Source: Rubellimicrobium rubrum
Lineage (GTDB): Bacteria > Pseudomonadota > Alphaproteobacteria > Rhodobacterales > Rhodobacteraceae
Direction: 5' to 3'
Assembly: GCF_006152115.1 (NCBI RefSeq)
Contig: NZ_VDFU01000004.1
Span: 124,001 to 188,000 of the forward strand
Length of the DNA: 64,000 bases
This document shows positions 8,894 through 18,034 of this stretch, piece by piece. Both the position numbers and the translations under genes were made by a program. The notes under the pieces are model-generated. The model worked only from the letters and a program-made list of their open reading frames with translations. It was not told where the DNA came from and ran no database searches. Position 1 is the first letter of the stretch; the number at the start of each line of letters is the position of its first letter.

Positions 8894-9667
8894 TCACTCG
8901 GAAAGTCCTCGACGCATCCACAGCTCGTCGGGCCCGCAGAACTCCACGAGGTCGTGGCCGGCGGCGCGCATGATGCGACCGATCGCCGGGGCGCCGGTGT
9001 TGTTCTCGATCGCCCAGACCCCGATTCGGTGGCGTTCGAATGGAAAGGCCGCCAGCGCCGCCTCCTCGCCACCCTCGATATCGAGGGATACGAAGTCGGG
9101 ATTCGGGAGCCCCGCCTCGGTGAGAAGGCGGGACAGGGTCCGCGTCTCGACGTGCAGGGTCCGCTCCTTGTGGCGCGGATCGGCCCGGACTTGGGCGAGC
9201 AGGCCCGAATCATAGCTGCCGGCCAGGCCGCTCATCTGGGTGTAGCCTTCGGCGACCTCCAGGAACTCGGCTTCCCCGTCGGCGCCGGCGACGGCGTAGG
9301 GCAGGCAATCGCAACGGCGCACCATCCGGGCCAGCGCGAGCTGGGCTGGAACCGGCTCGACCAGAAGGCCCGTCCAGCCGCGCCGCTGTTCGAGGAAGAA
9401 GGTGTTGGAGCCGGTCACGCCGTCGTAGCCGCCGATGTCGGCAAAGGTCAGCCCTCGCCGGCCGCCAAAGATCCGGTCGACCACGGCGTCCTGTCCGGCC
9501 TGGGACGTGTAGGCGTAACCGGGGTCCAGCATCCGCCGCAGCTCATGAAGGCGGCGCTGGAGACCGCCTCGGCGGCGGGTCCGCTCCGTCTTCAGTTCGT
9601 CCACCGTGTCGTTCAGAACGGCGCGCAACTCGGCCGTCGCCTGGGCAATCCGCTGGTCAGGATGCAT
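8894..9667 (-). CDS. FkbM-family SAM-dependent methyltransferase
   Basis: A 257-residue protein with the FkbM pattern. The motif TFADIGGYDGVTGSNTFFLEQRRGW forms the SAM-binding loop, followed by LLVEPVP and the hallmark PDFVSLDIEGGEEAAL in the second half. These enzymes methylate hydroxyl or sugar groups and are common in glycan gene clusters. The N-terminal 45 residues are helical and charged. I chose the ATG at 9667 (MHPDQRI) because it overlaps the end of the DUF6165 gene by 11 bases; an earlier in-frame start would overlap more deeply. It is the last gene of a run of overlapping genes, just before motB, so a role in decorating flagellin or a cell-surface glycan is plausible but unproven. 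Confidence 0.82.
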   Translation of the reverse strand: MHPDQRIAQATAELRAVLNDTVDELKTERTRRRGGLQRRLHELRRMLDPGYAYTSQAGQDAVVDRIFGGRRGLTFADIGGYDGVTGSNTFFLEQRRGWTGLLVEPVPAQLALARMVRRCDCLPYAVAGADGEAEFLEVAEGYTQMSGLAGSYDSGLLAQVRADPRHKERTLHVETRTLSRLLTEAGLPNPDFVSLDIEGGEEAALAAFPFERHRIGVWAIENNTGAPAIGRIMRAAGHDLVEFCGPDELWMRRGLSE

Positions 9668-10067
9668 CGGACTTCCCGGAGTGGTCGTGGTAGGACTTTT
9701 CCTCCACCAGCATCGAGCCGGTGACACGGTTGATCTCGCGCTTGAGGGCGGCCCGGCGATCGTTGGTCCGGTACACGGCCTGCGCCAGTCGGACGAAGTC
9801 CGTGCCGAAGTCGCCGGCCGCGTCGCGGGCCCGGATGTCGTCCTCGATGTCCCACAACGCCTCGTTCACGGCCCGAAGCTCGTCTTCAAGCGGGGGCAGC
9901 GCAGGGTCAGGCTGGATACCCTGCATGGCCACGCCCTCCAGCGCCAGGAGTTCCCTGGTGACGTTCGCCACCTTCTCCGGGCTCGTGATGCGCGCGGCCT
10001 TGATCCGCAGGATGGCGATCTTGTCCAGAAGCTCGCCGGCCGACACTGGCACCAGAAGCTCGGTCAT
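9657..10067 (-). CDS. DUF6165 family protein
   Basis: A 136-residue protein matching my memory of the DUF6165 family: MTELLVPVSAGELLDKIAIL at the start, then RLAQAVYRTNDRRAALKREI and GSMLVEEKSYHDH at the end. The product is all-alpha and hydrophilic, with no signal or membrane segment. The biochemical role is not known. The family is commonly found beside TPR/glycosyltransferase and FkbM genes, as here. The start ATG at 10067 overlaps the stop of the upstream TPR gene by 4 bases (ATGA), and its end overlaps the FkbM start by 11 bases, so it is almost certainly co-translated with both. Confidence 0.78.
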   Translation of the reverse strand: MTELLVPVSAGELLDKIAILRIKAARITSPEKVANVTRELLALEGVAMQGIQPDPALPPLEDELRAVNEALWDIEDDIRARDAAGDFGTDFVRLAQAVYRTNDRRAALKREINRVTGSMLVEEKSYHDHSGKSDAS

Positions 10068-11449
10068 GCGACCCTCCGGGGATTCGGGGCCAGTGCCGCC
10101 AGTTCGGCACGTAGCTGGGCGAAGACACCGGCCCAGTCGCGCGGGGCCGGCTGGCGGATGAGCCGCATCGACGGATACCAGGGCGTCGTGTCGCCTTCGG
10201 GACGCCAGAGCCAGAAGGCATCCCAATGCAGCAGGGTCCAGACCGGCACGCCGAGGCTGCCCGCCAGATGGGCGGTCGCGGTGTCGGAGGTCACGACCAA
10301 GTCCATCTCCTGCATCATCGCAGCGCAATCCGCGAAGTCGCGGTCCGAGCTGCCTGCGTCCACGATAAAGGCCGATGTGCCGTCGGCGTGGAAAGCCGCC
10401 AGTTCCGGCCCCTTATAGAGGGAGACCATCTGCAGGCCGGGGACGTCCACCAGCTTGTGCAACTCGGTATGGGGGAAGCTGCGGAAGGCGTTGCCCCGGT
10501 ATGTGACCGAGCCGCACCACACGACGCCGACCTTGAACCGGTCCTGGAAGGGTGCCGTGATCCGGCGCGCCCGCACTTTGGAGTCCTCGGGCACTGTCAG
10601 CCGCGTGGGGGCCTGGATGGCCGGATCAGCTGCGAAATGCAACGTGGGCAGGTCCATCAGGTCCACCCAGACGTCGAAACCCTCGGGCGGGAGGCCCTGC
10701 CCGACCCAATCGGCCCCCTCTGCGGCGGCCATGAGCCGGAGAAGAGGCCGTTCGCACGACAAGGCCACGCGCGCGGGGTTGTAGCGGCGCAGGACCGGCA
10801 TGAACCGGGCAAAGCACAGCGCATCGCCAAAGCCCTGCTCGGGCAGGACCAAGATGGTCTTGCCATCGAGCGGCTCGCCCTTCCAACGGGGTGCATCAAG
10901 CGTGCGGGGCGCGAGTTCGCCGGTCAGCCAACGGGCGGCGTAATGCTGGAAGCCCTCCGCGTAGCGGCCTGCCGCCAGTTCCGTCAGGGCCAGTTGGATC
11001 GTCAACTCGGCATAGGCGGGAAAGCGGTCCACGGCCGAACGGAGCAGCGCGATCCCTTCGTCGCAATGACCAAGCGCCCGGAGCGACTTGCCCGCCATGG
11101 CCAGGTGATTGGGATCGTTGGGTAGGTCCCGGATCAGGTCGAGCCGCAGGGCCAGGCTTCGCTTGTGCTCGCCCACGTCGTTCAGGATGTTGGCGAGGTT
11201 GTTACGGATGCCGTCATTGACGGGGTCGATGGCAAAGGCCTTCTCCTGCGCGCGAAGGGCCTGGTCGTGGCGTCCTTCGGTGCGGAACAGCGCGCCGAGG
11301 TTGGTCCAGACGCTGGCATCGCTTGGCACGCGGGCCAGATAGGCGGCATAGAGGGGCAGCGCGTCGGCGCGTCGGCCCGCCCGGTGGGCGGCGATGGCGC
11401 GATCGCGCAGCGTGGCGGGATCGTCCTCGGGCGATGGGGGGACGTTCAT
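10064..11449 (-). CDS. TPR protein with GT9-like glycosyltransferase domain
   Basis: A 461-residue soluble protein. Residues about 15-175 are tetratricopeptide repeats (AIAAHRAGRRADALPLYAAY, VWTNLGALFRTEGRHDQAL, GIRNNLANILNDVGEHKRSL). The C-terminal half resembles heptosyltransferase/GT9-type proteins that follow TPRs: ILVLPEQGFGDALCFARFMP near residue 200, FKVGVVWCGS, and DLVVTSDTATAHLAGSLGVP near residue 400. Such proteins are linked to glycosylation of flagellin or surface polymers. The start ATG at 11449 shares one base with the stop of the upstream gene (TGATG), and the stop overlaps the DUF6165 start. Confidence 0.8.
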   Translation of the reverse strand: MNVPPSPEDDPATLRDRAIAAHRAGRRADALPLYAAYLARVPSDASVWTNLGALFRTEGRHDQALRAQEKAFAIDPVNDGIRNNLANILNDVGEHKRSLALRLDLIRDLPNDPNHLAMAGKSLRALGHCDEGIALLRSAVDRFPAYAELTIQLALTELAAGRYAEGFQHYAARWLTGELAPRTLDAPRWKGEPLDGKTILVLPEQGFGDALCFARFMPVLRRYNPARVALSCERPLLRLMAAAEGADWVGQGLPPEGFDVWVDLMDLPTLHFAADPAIQAPTRLTVPEDSKVRARRITAPFQDRFKVGVVWCGSVTYRGNAFRSFPHTELHKLVDVPGLQMVSLYKGPELAAFHADGTSAFIVDAGSSDRDFADCAAMMQEMDLVVTSDTATAHLAGSLGVPVWTLLHWDAFWLWRPEGDTTPWYPSMRLIRQPAPRDWAGVFAQLRAELAALAPNPRRVA

Positions 11450-12252
11450 CACTGGGCCGCCCGCTCGCGCCGCTTGATCGGTTGGACCAGACGCTCGGGC
11501 CGGCGGGCCTCGGCGGCCTCGAACAGCGAAAAGGTCTGGTTGACGTAGTTCACAGCGCCCGCGATCAGGTCCATGTAATCCTTGAGATCCTGCGTGACCT
11601 CGGTTTCCACGACGACCACCCCGCGATCGGGCGGGGTCGTCTCGAACATCGCGTAGAAGAGCGGGTCGCCGCGCCGGAGCCGGATGGGCTTTTCGGGCTC
11701 GTGCCACTCGAAGGCCCACATCAGGGGACGCGGCCAGACGTCGATGGGAAAGCGTCCGCCGAAGATGGTGCCGGGCAGCGGGTCCGGCGTGTAGTGCATG
11801 AAGGGCGCGACCTGGCTCATGTAGACCGGCTCGTCCGAGACGAAGAGGTAGGGCAGCGAAAGCTGGATCGTCGGCACGCCCGGATGGCGCCATTCGGGTT
11901 CGGAGGTCAGGTGGAGCTTTTCCCCGAGCTTGGAGGCCCGGATCGCACTGGCCTCCCCGGACAGGTTGCGCAGCGCGGGCTTGCCCTTGTCGTCGCGGGC
12001 AAACCCCACATGAATGTCGAAGGGACAGCGGATCAGGAAATGCCGGGATTCGAGGTTGATCACCGCCGGGCAGCGTGAGGCGCTCTTGGCGTGGCGGCGG
12101 TCGAGGTCCACGCTGCGCACCCGTTCGGGCGGGGCATAGATGATGCCGCCCTTCTGCTCGGTCAGGCACCAGCCGACCGTGACGGGCCCACGTCCGCCCT
12201 CATGCGCGGGCTGAGGCTCCTCGCCCCGTTCGAAGGTCACCGACAGCTTCAT
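11449..12252 (-). CDS. Unrecognised protein in glycan-type cluster
   Basis: A 267-residue protein I do not recognise with confidence. It looks globular, with no signal peptide or membrane helix, and is rich in aromatic residues: CPAVINLESRHFLIRCPFDI, VAPFMHYTPDPLPGTIFGGR, RPLMWAFEWHEPEKPIRLRR. A Cys-Pro-Phe-Asp-rich middle and a C-terminal helix ending in a basic tail are visible. The start ATG at 12252 (MKLSVTFERG) was preferred to one five codons upstream, because it begins the regular beta-strand pattern. It is the fifth gene of the overlapping run and shares its stop with the start of the TPR/GT9-like gene. A role in precursor supply or modification of a surface glycan is inferred only from position. 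Confidence 0.72.
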   Translation of the reverse strand: MKLSVTFERGEEPQPAHEGGRGPVTVGWCLTEQKGGIIYAPPERVRSVDLDRRHAKSASRCPAVINLESRHFLIRCPFDIHVGFARDDKGKPALRNLSGEASAIRASKLGEKLHLTSEPEWRHPGVPTIQLSLPYLFVSDEPVYMSQVAPFMHYTPDPLPGTIFGGRFPIDVWPRPLMWAFEWHEPEKPIRLRRGDPLFYAMFETTPPDRGVVVVETEVTQDLKDYMDLIAGAVNYVNQTFSLFEAAEARRPERLVQPIKRRERAAQ

Positions 12253-12346
12253 GGATCGACTCCTCACACCTTGGGTGCAGAAAAGCGGAAAGAGCGGCGG
12301 AACGCAAAGGCGGCCTGCAACGACTCGTCACGCCCGTGGCCCCGGA

Positions 12347-14074
12347 TCATCGCCGCAGCGGCGGCTCCTCCAGGCGGAGCGCGTCGGATTTGGCGAGCGA
12401 CAGCGACGCCGTGCCCATGGCCGTGCGTTCCATACCCAGGCGCCGGGCCAGATCCGCCACCGTCAGGCCGGGCTGGGCGCGAACCTCGGCCAGAATCCGC
12501 AAGGCCACCTCGATCGTCACGAGATGACGGCGGTACAGGTCGCGGCCCGACAGATGGTCAATCAGCGCCAGGAACTCGGGTCCGACCTCGCGGCCAGGAT
12601 AAAGCGGCGTGTCGGCCGACAGGGTGGTGGACGGATAACCGGCGTAAAGGTCGAAGGTGTCGATCTCCAGCGGGTTCGGGGAGCCCGGACGAAGCGCCGG
12701 GGTCGTGGGAACAGCCCCGGCCCGCCGTTCGGCCAGGGCACGGGCGAGGTCAAGATAGCGCGGGATGACGCGCGACCAGTCGAGATGCTCCCGCACGTGC
12801 CATTGACCCGCCGCCCCCATCCGGGCGCGCAGGGTTGCGTCCCCGGCCAAGGCACCCAGCGCCCGCGCATAGGCCGGCACGTCGATCTGCACGTGCCCCT
12901 GCACCAGAGTCAGGTGGTGAAGGTAGCCGTCGGTCCGGTCGCCGAACCGGCGGGCGAGGCTGGCCCCCATCCCAGGCGGCGCCATGCGCGTCGGCACTAG
13001 GAAGCCCGTCTCGCCATGCAGCACGGTGTCCCGGAAGCCGTCCCAGTCCGGCATCACCACCGGAAGGCCAGCGGCCATGGCCTCCACCGGTACGAGTCCG
13101 AAGGTTTCCTGGATCGAATCGGATGGCAGCGTAAAGATGTCGGCGCCCGCCCACACATCGCGACGGATCGCCGGAAGCCGGCCATCCAGGAGGCGCACGG
13201 TGACCGAAGGGGCCAGTTGAGCCATCTCGCGGTGGAGCGCCTCCTCCTCCGGTCGGCTCGCCCAACCGGTCAACCATAGATGCACCGGCCGGTCGAGCCC
13301 GCGCGCCACCTCCTCCAGCGCAAGGAGGAGTGGGACGGGGTTGGCCTTCTCGACCACCGACAGACGGCCCATCGTCATGACCACGACGGCCTGCTCGGGC
13401 ACGCCCTGGGCCTGACGGATGGCCTCGCGTCCGCCCGGGCGAGGGACGAAGGCAGCCGCGTCGATGCCCAGGGGGATGACCGGCAACTGCGGCTGCGGCA
13501 CCCGCCTGGCCCCGAATCGCTGCCGGAAGTAGTCGGCTTCCATTTCAAACTGGCGCGCGACGACCGATTGCACGGCGCGCGAGGTGCAGATGATGGCGTC
13601 CCATTCCTCCACAGGCTCGGACATCAGGGCATGAAGGCCCTCGATGATGCGGCGCGTGGAGACCGTATGGGTAAGGCCCACCAGCGAGCAGTTCTGCGGC
13701 CCCAGTCGCTGGCGTCGCCAGGACGCGCCGTGATAGCCGGGGCCCGGGAAGAAGACGCAGTCCGCCGCCGAGAAGTCGCCCCCGCCCTGAAGGGCCGTGA
13801 CGCGGAGGGGGCGCGGCTCCCCCCGGTCGCGCAGGAGCTGTTCCAGCGCCCGGCCGTGGTCGGCGGTTTCAACCAGGGCGCGGATCTCGGCCCCCCCGGC
13901 ATGGGCCAGCCAGCCGTTCAGGAAGCCGGTCCCCGCCGAACGGCGGCCGACCAGATCCTTGCCCTCGCCCTCGATCTGGTCGGTGTGGAAGAAGATCGCG
14001 GGCACGGCGCCAGCAAACGGGGCCGGTCCAGTCAGGCTTGAGGGGGCGGGCCGCTGGCTCATCCCACGCGCCAT
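12347..14074 (-). CDS. GT4-family glycosyltransferase with C-terminal helix-turn-helix-like tail
   Basis: A 575-residue protein. Residues about 25-450 form a GT-B glycosyltransferase of family 4. The nucleotide-sugar side has VVVMTMGRLSVVEKANPVPL, and the conserved EX7E-type block appears as GADIFTLPSDSIQETFGLVPVEAM followed by GLPVVMPDWDGFRDTV. The last 120 residues are not part of GT4. They end in ILAEVRAQPGLTVADLARRL and GMERTAMGTASLSLAK, which reads like a winged-helix fold. The start ATG at 14074 shares a base with the stop of the oxidoreductase gene (TGATG). Donor and acceptor are unknown; the context suggests surface or flagellar glycan. Confidence 0.85.
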   Translation of the reverse strand: MARGMSQRPAPSSLTGPAPFAGAVPAIFFHTDQIEGEGKDLVGRRSAGTGFLNGWLAHAGGAEIRALVETADHGRALEQLLRDRGEPRPLRVTALQGGGDFSAADCVFFPGPGYHGASWRRQRLGPQNCSLVGLTHTVSTRRIIEGLHALMSEPVEEWDAIICTSRAVQSVVARQFEMEADYFRQRFGARRVPQPQLPVIPLGIDAAAFVPRPGGREAIRQAQGVPEQAVVVMTMGRLSVVEKANPVPLLLALEEVARGLDRPVHLWLTGWASRPEEEALHREMAQLAPSVTVRLLDGRLPAIRRDVWAGADIFTLPSDSIQETFGLVPVEAMAAGLPVVMPDWDGFRDTVLHGETGFLVPTRMAPPGMGASLARRFGDRTDGYLHHLTLVQGHVQIDVPAYARALGALAGDATLRARMGAAGQWHVREHLDWSRVIPRYLDLARALAERRAGAVPTTPALRPGSPNPLEIDTFDLYAGYPSTTLSADTPLYPGREVGPEFLALIDHLSGRDLYRRHLVTIEVALRILAEVRAQPGLTVADLARRLGMERTAMGTASLSLAKSDALRLEEPPLRR

Positions 14075-15231
14075 CAGACCGCCATGTCGAGCGAGCGCGC
14101 CTCATCCGAGGCAACGGCCAGATCGAGGATCTTCTGGAGAGCCGCGCCGCGCGCGAAGTCGGGGAGAACCGGCGTGCCGGCCCGGATCGCGGCGATGAAG
14201 CGTTGGTAGTTGGTCGGGACCGCCGGGGCCGGCAGGTCGCGCCAGGTTCCGGTCAGCATGTCCTCGCCCAGGGAGCCGCGCAGGACGCTCTTCTCGTTGC
14301 TGCCCTGAACCTCGAGGCCGCCCTTGGTGCCGAAGAGCTTCAGCGTCAGGTCGTTCAGATGACCCGAGGCGAAGCGGGAGGCATGGACCACGCCGGTCGC
14401 GCCGTTGGACAGGCGCAGGTGCATCACCGCGCTGTCGTTCGCGTCCAGCATGTATTCCCCGATCCTGTCATCCGGGGCCTTGTGGAAGGTCGCAAGGCGG
14501 CAGGACACGTTGGTCGGGCTCGAACCGGCCGCATAGGTCGCGAAATCGAGGATGTGGACGCCCACATCGCCCAGCACGCCCATGGAGCCGTGCCCCTTGG
14601 ACAGGCGCCAGAGCCAAGTGCTGCTGGTGGACCATTCGCCCCAGGCGGGCTGCGTGAGCCAGGACTGGAGATAGGACGCCTCGAAGTGCCGCACCTCGCC
14701 GATGGCGCCATCGGCCACTAGGCGCGCCGCCTCGTTGATGGCGGGAACATTGCGGTAGGTGAGGTTCACCATGTTGATCACGCCCGCGAGCGAGGCCGCC
14801 TGCGCCATCTCGGCCGCGTGGGCATAGTTGGCGGCCAGGGGCTTTTCGCACATGACGTGCTTGCCTGCCGACAGGAAGGGCAGCGTCGTCATGTAGTGGA
14901 CCGCGTCGGGGGTGACGTTGGTCACGGCATCGAACTCGCCCCAGTTCAGTGCGTCCTGCACCGAGGCGAACCCCGTCGGGATGCCATGCGCCTCCTGAAA
15001 GGCCGCGAGGCGCTCGGGATTGGTGTCGATCCCGGCCACGAGGCTCACTCCGGGGATGGCGGCGTACTTCTCGGCGTGCTGGCGCGCCATGCCGCCCGTG
15101 CCCACGATCAAGAGGCGAACCGGCCGTTCGGATCCCTCCGCTACCGAGGCGGGCGCCTGATCCGGAGCCATGACCGCGCTGTCGGCGGGTTGTGTGGCGG
15201 CCGTGGTCGCGTTCTGGGCCTCGCCGGTCAT
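14074..15231 (-). CDS. Gfo/Idh/MocA-family NAD(P)-dependent oxidoreductase
   Basis: A 385-residue sugar or inositol dehydrogenase-type enzyme. After a 36-residue low-complexity N-terminus comes the Rossmann fold with [18 protein letters not shown] (GxGxxA-like). The family motif [19 protein letters not shown] follows at about residue 120; its EKP lysine is the catalytic residue. The substrate domain contains [19 protein letters not shown], with the conserved Asp and His. The gene overlaps the ThuA gene by 4 bases and the GT4 gene by 1. ThuA plus Gfo/Idh/MocA is a recurrent pair in sugar (trehalose/disaccharide) catabolism, which contrasts with the glycosyltransferases downstream. The exact substrate cannot be told from sequence. 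Confidence 0.88.
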   Translation of the reverse strand: MTGEAQNATTAATQPADSAVMAPDQAPASVAEGSERPVRLLIVGTGGMARQHAEKYAAIPGVSLVAGIDTNPERLAAFQEAHGIPTGFASVQDALNWGEFDAVTNVTPDAVHYMTTLPFLSAGKHVMCEKPLAANYAHAAEMAQAASLAGVINMVNLTYRNVPAINEAARLVADGAIGEVRHFEASYLQSWLTQPAWGEWSTSSTWLWRLSKGHGSMGVLGDVGVHILDFATYAAGSSPTNVSCRLATFHKAPDDRIGEYMLDANDSAVMHLRLSNGATGVVHASRFASGHLNDLTLKLFGTKGGLEVQGSNEKSVLRGSLGEDMLTGTWRDLPAPAVPTNYQRFIAAIRAGTPVLPDFARGAALQKILDLAVASDEARSLDMAV

Positions 15232-16013
15232 CGGTATCCCTCCTCGCCGGCGTGATGGAGCTTGGGGCCGCGCTCCTCGATCGGCTCGAGCGCCGTTTCC
15301 ACGGGGATATTCGGCGCCTCGGTCGGATCGGCTTGGCGCGGGCCGGGGTTGTAGGCCCATTTGACCGCGTTCTTCAGCACCAGTTGGACATTCGCGTCGT
15401 GGTAGGTCGGGTAGGTCTCGTGGCCGGGGCGGAAGTAGAAGACGCTGCCCGCGCCGCGCTTGTAGGTCAGGCCCGAGCGGAACACCTCGCCACCCTGGAA
15501 CCACGACACGAACACCGTCTCCAGCGGCTCGGGCACGCCGAAGGGCTCGCCGTACATTTCCTCCTGCTCAAGCTCGAAGTGGTCGGGCAGGCCCGCCGCG
15601 ATCGGGTGATTGCGCGAGGTGACCCAAAGCCGCTCGCGCTCTCCGGCCTCGCGCCAGGTGAGGTTGCAGGGCGCGCCCATGAGCCGCTTGAAGATCTTGG
15701 AAAAGTGGCCCGAATGCAGGACGAGCAGGCCCATGCCGCTCCAGACCGCCTCGGCCACCCGCTCCACCACCTCGTCCGAGACCTCCTTGTGGGCGGCGTG
15801 GCCCCACCAGAGCAGGACGTCCGTGGCGTCGAGACGCTCCTGCGGCAACCCGTGCTCGGGCTCCTGGAGCGTGGCGGTGGTGGCCTGGATGGCGGGGTCC
15901 TGGTTCAGGGCGTCGGCGATGGCCTGGTGCATGCCCTGGGGATAGACCCCAGCGACGATCCTGTTCTTGGTCTCGTGGACGTTCTCGCCCCAAACGACGG
16001 TGCGGATGGCCAT
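15228..16013 (-). CDS. ThuA-domain protein (trehalose-utilisation type)
   Basis: A 261-residue ThuA-like protein with a class-I glutamine-amidotransferase-like fold. Landmarks are [20 protein letters not shown] at the start, [39 protein letters not shown] near residue 115, and [20 protein letters not shown] near residue 205. ThuA helps convert disaccharides to 3-keto derivatives in rhizobia, in partnership with Gfo/Idh/MocA dehydrogenases; the next gene is one. The start ATG at 16013 (MAIRTVVW) fits the family; an in-frame upstream extension looks like non-coding sequence. It overlaps the oxidoreductase start by 4 bases. Confidence 0.87.
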   Translation of the reverse strand: MAIRTVVWGENVHETKNRIVAGVYPQGMHQAIADALNQDPAIQATTATLQEPEHGLPQERLDATDVLLWWGHAAHKEVSDEVVERVAEAVWSGMGLLVLHSGHFSKIFKRLMGAPCNLTWREAGERERLWVTSRNHPIAAGLPDHFELEQEEMYGEPFGVPEPLETVFVSWFQGGEVFRSGLTYKRGAGSVFYFRPGHETYPTYHDANVQLVLKNAVKWAYNPGPRQADPTEAPNIPVETALEPIEERGPKLHHAGEEGYR

Positions 16014-16077
16014 GATCGGTAGTCTCCCGGTGGATTGGCGCGAAGATGCATGGGGCGCGACGGTAGCGCAACCGGCC

Positions 16078-16845
16078 TCAGAGTCCCGTGAGTCCGTCCC
16101 AGATGAGCTTGACCCCAACCAGAGCCGTCAGTGCGTAGGTGATCGGGTAAAAGACCTCGGCCCGCATGCGGTTGATGATCCAGGCGCCCACGAAGGTGAA
16201 GGCGACGGCCACCGGAGCCAGCAACGCCGAGGTGCCGAGGTTCTGCGTGTCGAACTCGCCCAAGGCGGCATAGGGGATCAGCTTGACGTAGTTGACGATG
16301 GTGAAGAACGCCACGCTGGTTCCAGTCAGCACCCGAGGGTCGAGGCCGAGAGGCAAGGTATAGACCTGGAACGGGGGACCGCCTGCATGGGCCACGAAGC
16401 TCGTGTAGCCGGCGAGCCCTCCCCAGAAGGAAGCCGGGGCGACCCCCTCGGGACGCGCGGCCTCGGGCCGGCGATGCCAGAGCTGCCATAGCCAGCGTCC
16501 GACGAAGGCCACCGCCACCACCCCCACGATGAGCCGGACCACCGCATCCGAGACCAGCGCTGCCGTCAGCCAGCCCACGCCAATGCCGGCCATGGCACCG
16601 GGCAGCATGAGCGCGAGCGTCCGGCGGCTCCAGGTGCCCCACCAGGTCCATGTCGCCACGAGGTCGGTCAGGCACAGGATCGGCAGCAGGATCGCCGCCG
16701 CTTGGATGGGCGGCAGCACCAGCACGAGCAGCGGCACGCCCATGATGCCGACACTTCCAAGTCCCCCCTTGGAGAGCCCCACGACAGCCGCGGCCAGTCC
16801 CATGACCGCAAGCGCCCAGGGATCGTGGAAATCCGTCATGTCCAT
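16078..16845 (-). CDS. TSUP-family (TauE/SafE) membrane permease
   Basis: A 255-residue integral membrane protein with about eight hydrophobic segments. The N-terminal repeat opens with [20 protein letters not shown] and the second repeat has [20 protein letters not shown], both hallmarks of the TauE/SafE anion exporter family. These proteins move small sulfur- or carbon-containing organic anions across the inner membrane. It is separated from the ThuA gene by 64 bases, so it could head the transcript that runs into the glycan-type genes or stand alone. The 145-bp gap to the divergent transaldolase must hold promoters for both directions. Confidence 0.9.
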   Translation of the reverse strand: MDMTDFHDPWALAVMGLAAAVVGLSKGGLGSVGIMGVPLLVLVLPPIQAAAILLPILCLTDLVATWTWWGTWSRRTLALMLPGAMAGIGVGWLTAALVSDAVVRLIVGVVAVAFVGRWLWQLWHRRPEAARPEGVAPASFWGGLAGYTSFVAHAGGPPFQVYTLPLGLDPRVLTGTSVAFFTIVNYVKLIPYAALGEFDTQNLGTSALLAPVAVAFTFVGAWIINRMRAEVFYPITYALTALVGVKLIWDGLTGL

Positions 16846-16990
16846 CGGTCGCCCGCCTTGTCCTGCCCGGAGCTTCGTCTGCTCCTTTCACGGACGGGGG
16901 TCAACGGCGACCCGGATCGGGGACGGCGCGTTTGCGGAGGGGCTCGGGATGGCCTACATAGGAGGTGCAGCCTTTCGGAGGACATCAGCA

Positions 16991-17956
16991 ATGGCCAGCA
17001 AGCTCGAGCAACTCCGGTCCATGACCGTCGTGGTGGCCGACACCGGCGACCTCGAGGCGGTGCGGCGGCTCCAGCCGCAGGACTGCACCACGAACCCGTC
17101 CCTGGTGCTCAAGGCAATCCAGAACCCCGCCATGGAGGAGCATCTGGTCCGCGCCGTGGACCAGGGCCGCCATTCGGACCGCCCCGAGGAGACTATCGCG
17201 CAGGAACTCACCGTAGGATTGGGCGCGGAGCTGGCCAAGATCGTGCCGGGCCGCGTCTCCACCGAGGTGGACGCGCAACTGTCCTTCGACACCGAAGCGT
17301 CCATCGCCAAGGCCCATGCCATCATCGAGGCCTACGACAAGCTCGGCGTGGGCAAGGATCGCATCCTCATCAAGCTCGCCTCGACCTGGGAAGGCATCCG
17401 CGCGGCCGAGCGGCTGGAGCGCGAGGGCATCCAGTGCAACCTGACGCTCCTGTTTTCCATGGCCCAGGCCAAGGCCTGCGCCGATGCGGGCGTGTTCCTG
17501 ATCTCGCCCTTTGTGGGCCGGATCACCGACTGGCACGCCAAGAGCACGGGGCAGACCTACACGCCCGAAACCGATCCGGGCGTCCTGTCGGTCCGGCGGA
17601 TCTACGACCACTACAAGGCGCATGGCATCGACACGGTCGTGATGGGCGCGTCCTTCCGCAACACCGGGCAGATCGAGGCTCTGGCGGGCTGCGACCGCCT
17701 CACCATCTCGCCCGAGCTGATCACGAAGCTCGGCGAGGACCAGGGAGACTTGCCGCGCCAGCTGTCGCCCGGACAGGCTCAGGGCCGGGCCGAGCCCATC
17801 TCGGAGCAAGCCTTCCGCTGGGAGATGAACGAGGACGCCATGGCAACCGAGAAGCTGGCCGAAGGTATCCGCAACTTCCACGCCGACGCGCTGAAGCTGG
17901 GAAAGATCATCGAAGAACGGCTCGCCAAGGGGCAGGTCGCGCCAGCGGCGGAGTGA
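16991..17956 (+). CDS. tal: Transaldolase
   Basis: A 321-residue class I transaldolase of the TalB type (non-oxidative pentose phosphate pathway), interconverting sedoheptulose-7-phosphate plus glyceraldehyde-3-phosphate with erythrose-4-phosphate plus fructose-6-phosphate. Visible landmarks are [20 protein letters not shown] with [28 protein letters not shown], and the Schiff-base lysine in [20 protein letters not shown]. The block [20 protein letters not shown] with [12 protein letters not shown] follows. Length is normal. The ATG at 16991 has a GGAGG about 9 bases upstream. It stands alone on the plus strand between two minus-strand loci, with a hairpin terminator after it. Confidence 0.97.
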   Translation: MASKLEQLRSMTVVVADTGDLEAVRRLQPQDCTTNPSLVLKAIQNPAMEEHLVRAVDQGRHSDRPEETIAQELTVGLGAELAKIVPGRVSTEVDAQLSFDTEASIAKAHAIIEAYDKLGVGKDRILIKLASTWEGIRAAERLEREGIQCNLTLLFSMAQAKACADAGVFLISPFVGRITDWHAKSTGQTYTPETDPGVLSVRRIYDHYKAHGIDTVVMGASFRNTGQIEALAGCDRLTISPELITKLGEDQGDLPRQLSPGQAQGRAEPISEQAFRWEMNEDAMATEKLAEGIRNFHADALKLGKIIEERLAKGQVAPAAE

Positions 17957-17979
17957 GGCGCAGGACCCTGAGACGAAAG

Positions 17980-18009
17980 AGGGCGGGCCCAGCAGAGGGG
18001 TCCGCCCTT
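17980..18009. terminator. GC-rich hairpin between tal and phoB
   Basis: Arms GGGCGGGCCC and GGGTCCGCCC enclose a short AGCAGAG loop, 24 bases after the transaldolase stop. The genes on either side converge, so the hairpin can serve both tal and phoB. The following T-run is weak on the plus strand (TTCGG). Confidence 0.65.
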
Positions 18010-18034
18010 CGGCATTCAGGGGTGCCCTGCCCCC

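Noticed and set aside
10064-12169. One long 701-codon protein including an extended N-terminus of the TPR/GT9-like gene
   Set aside because: The first 240 codons lie in the wrong frame over another gene; the real start at 11449 shares a base with the preceding stop.
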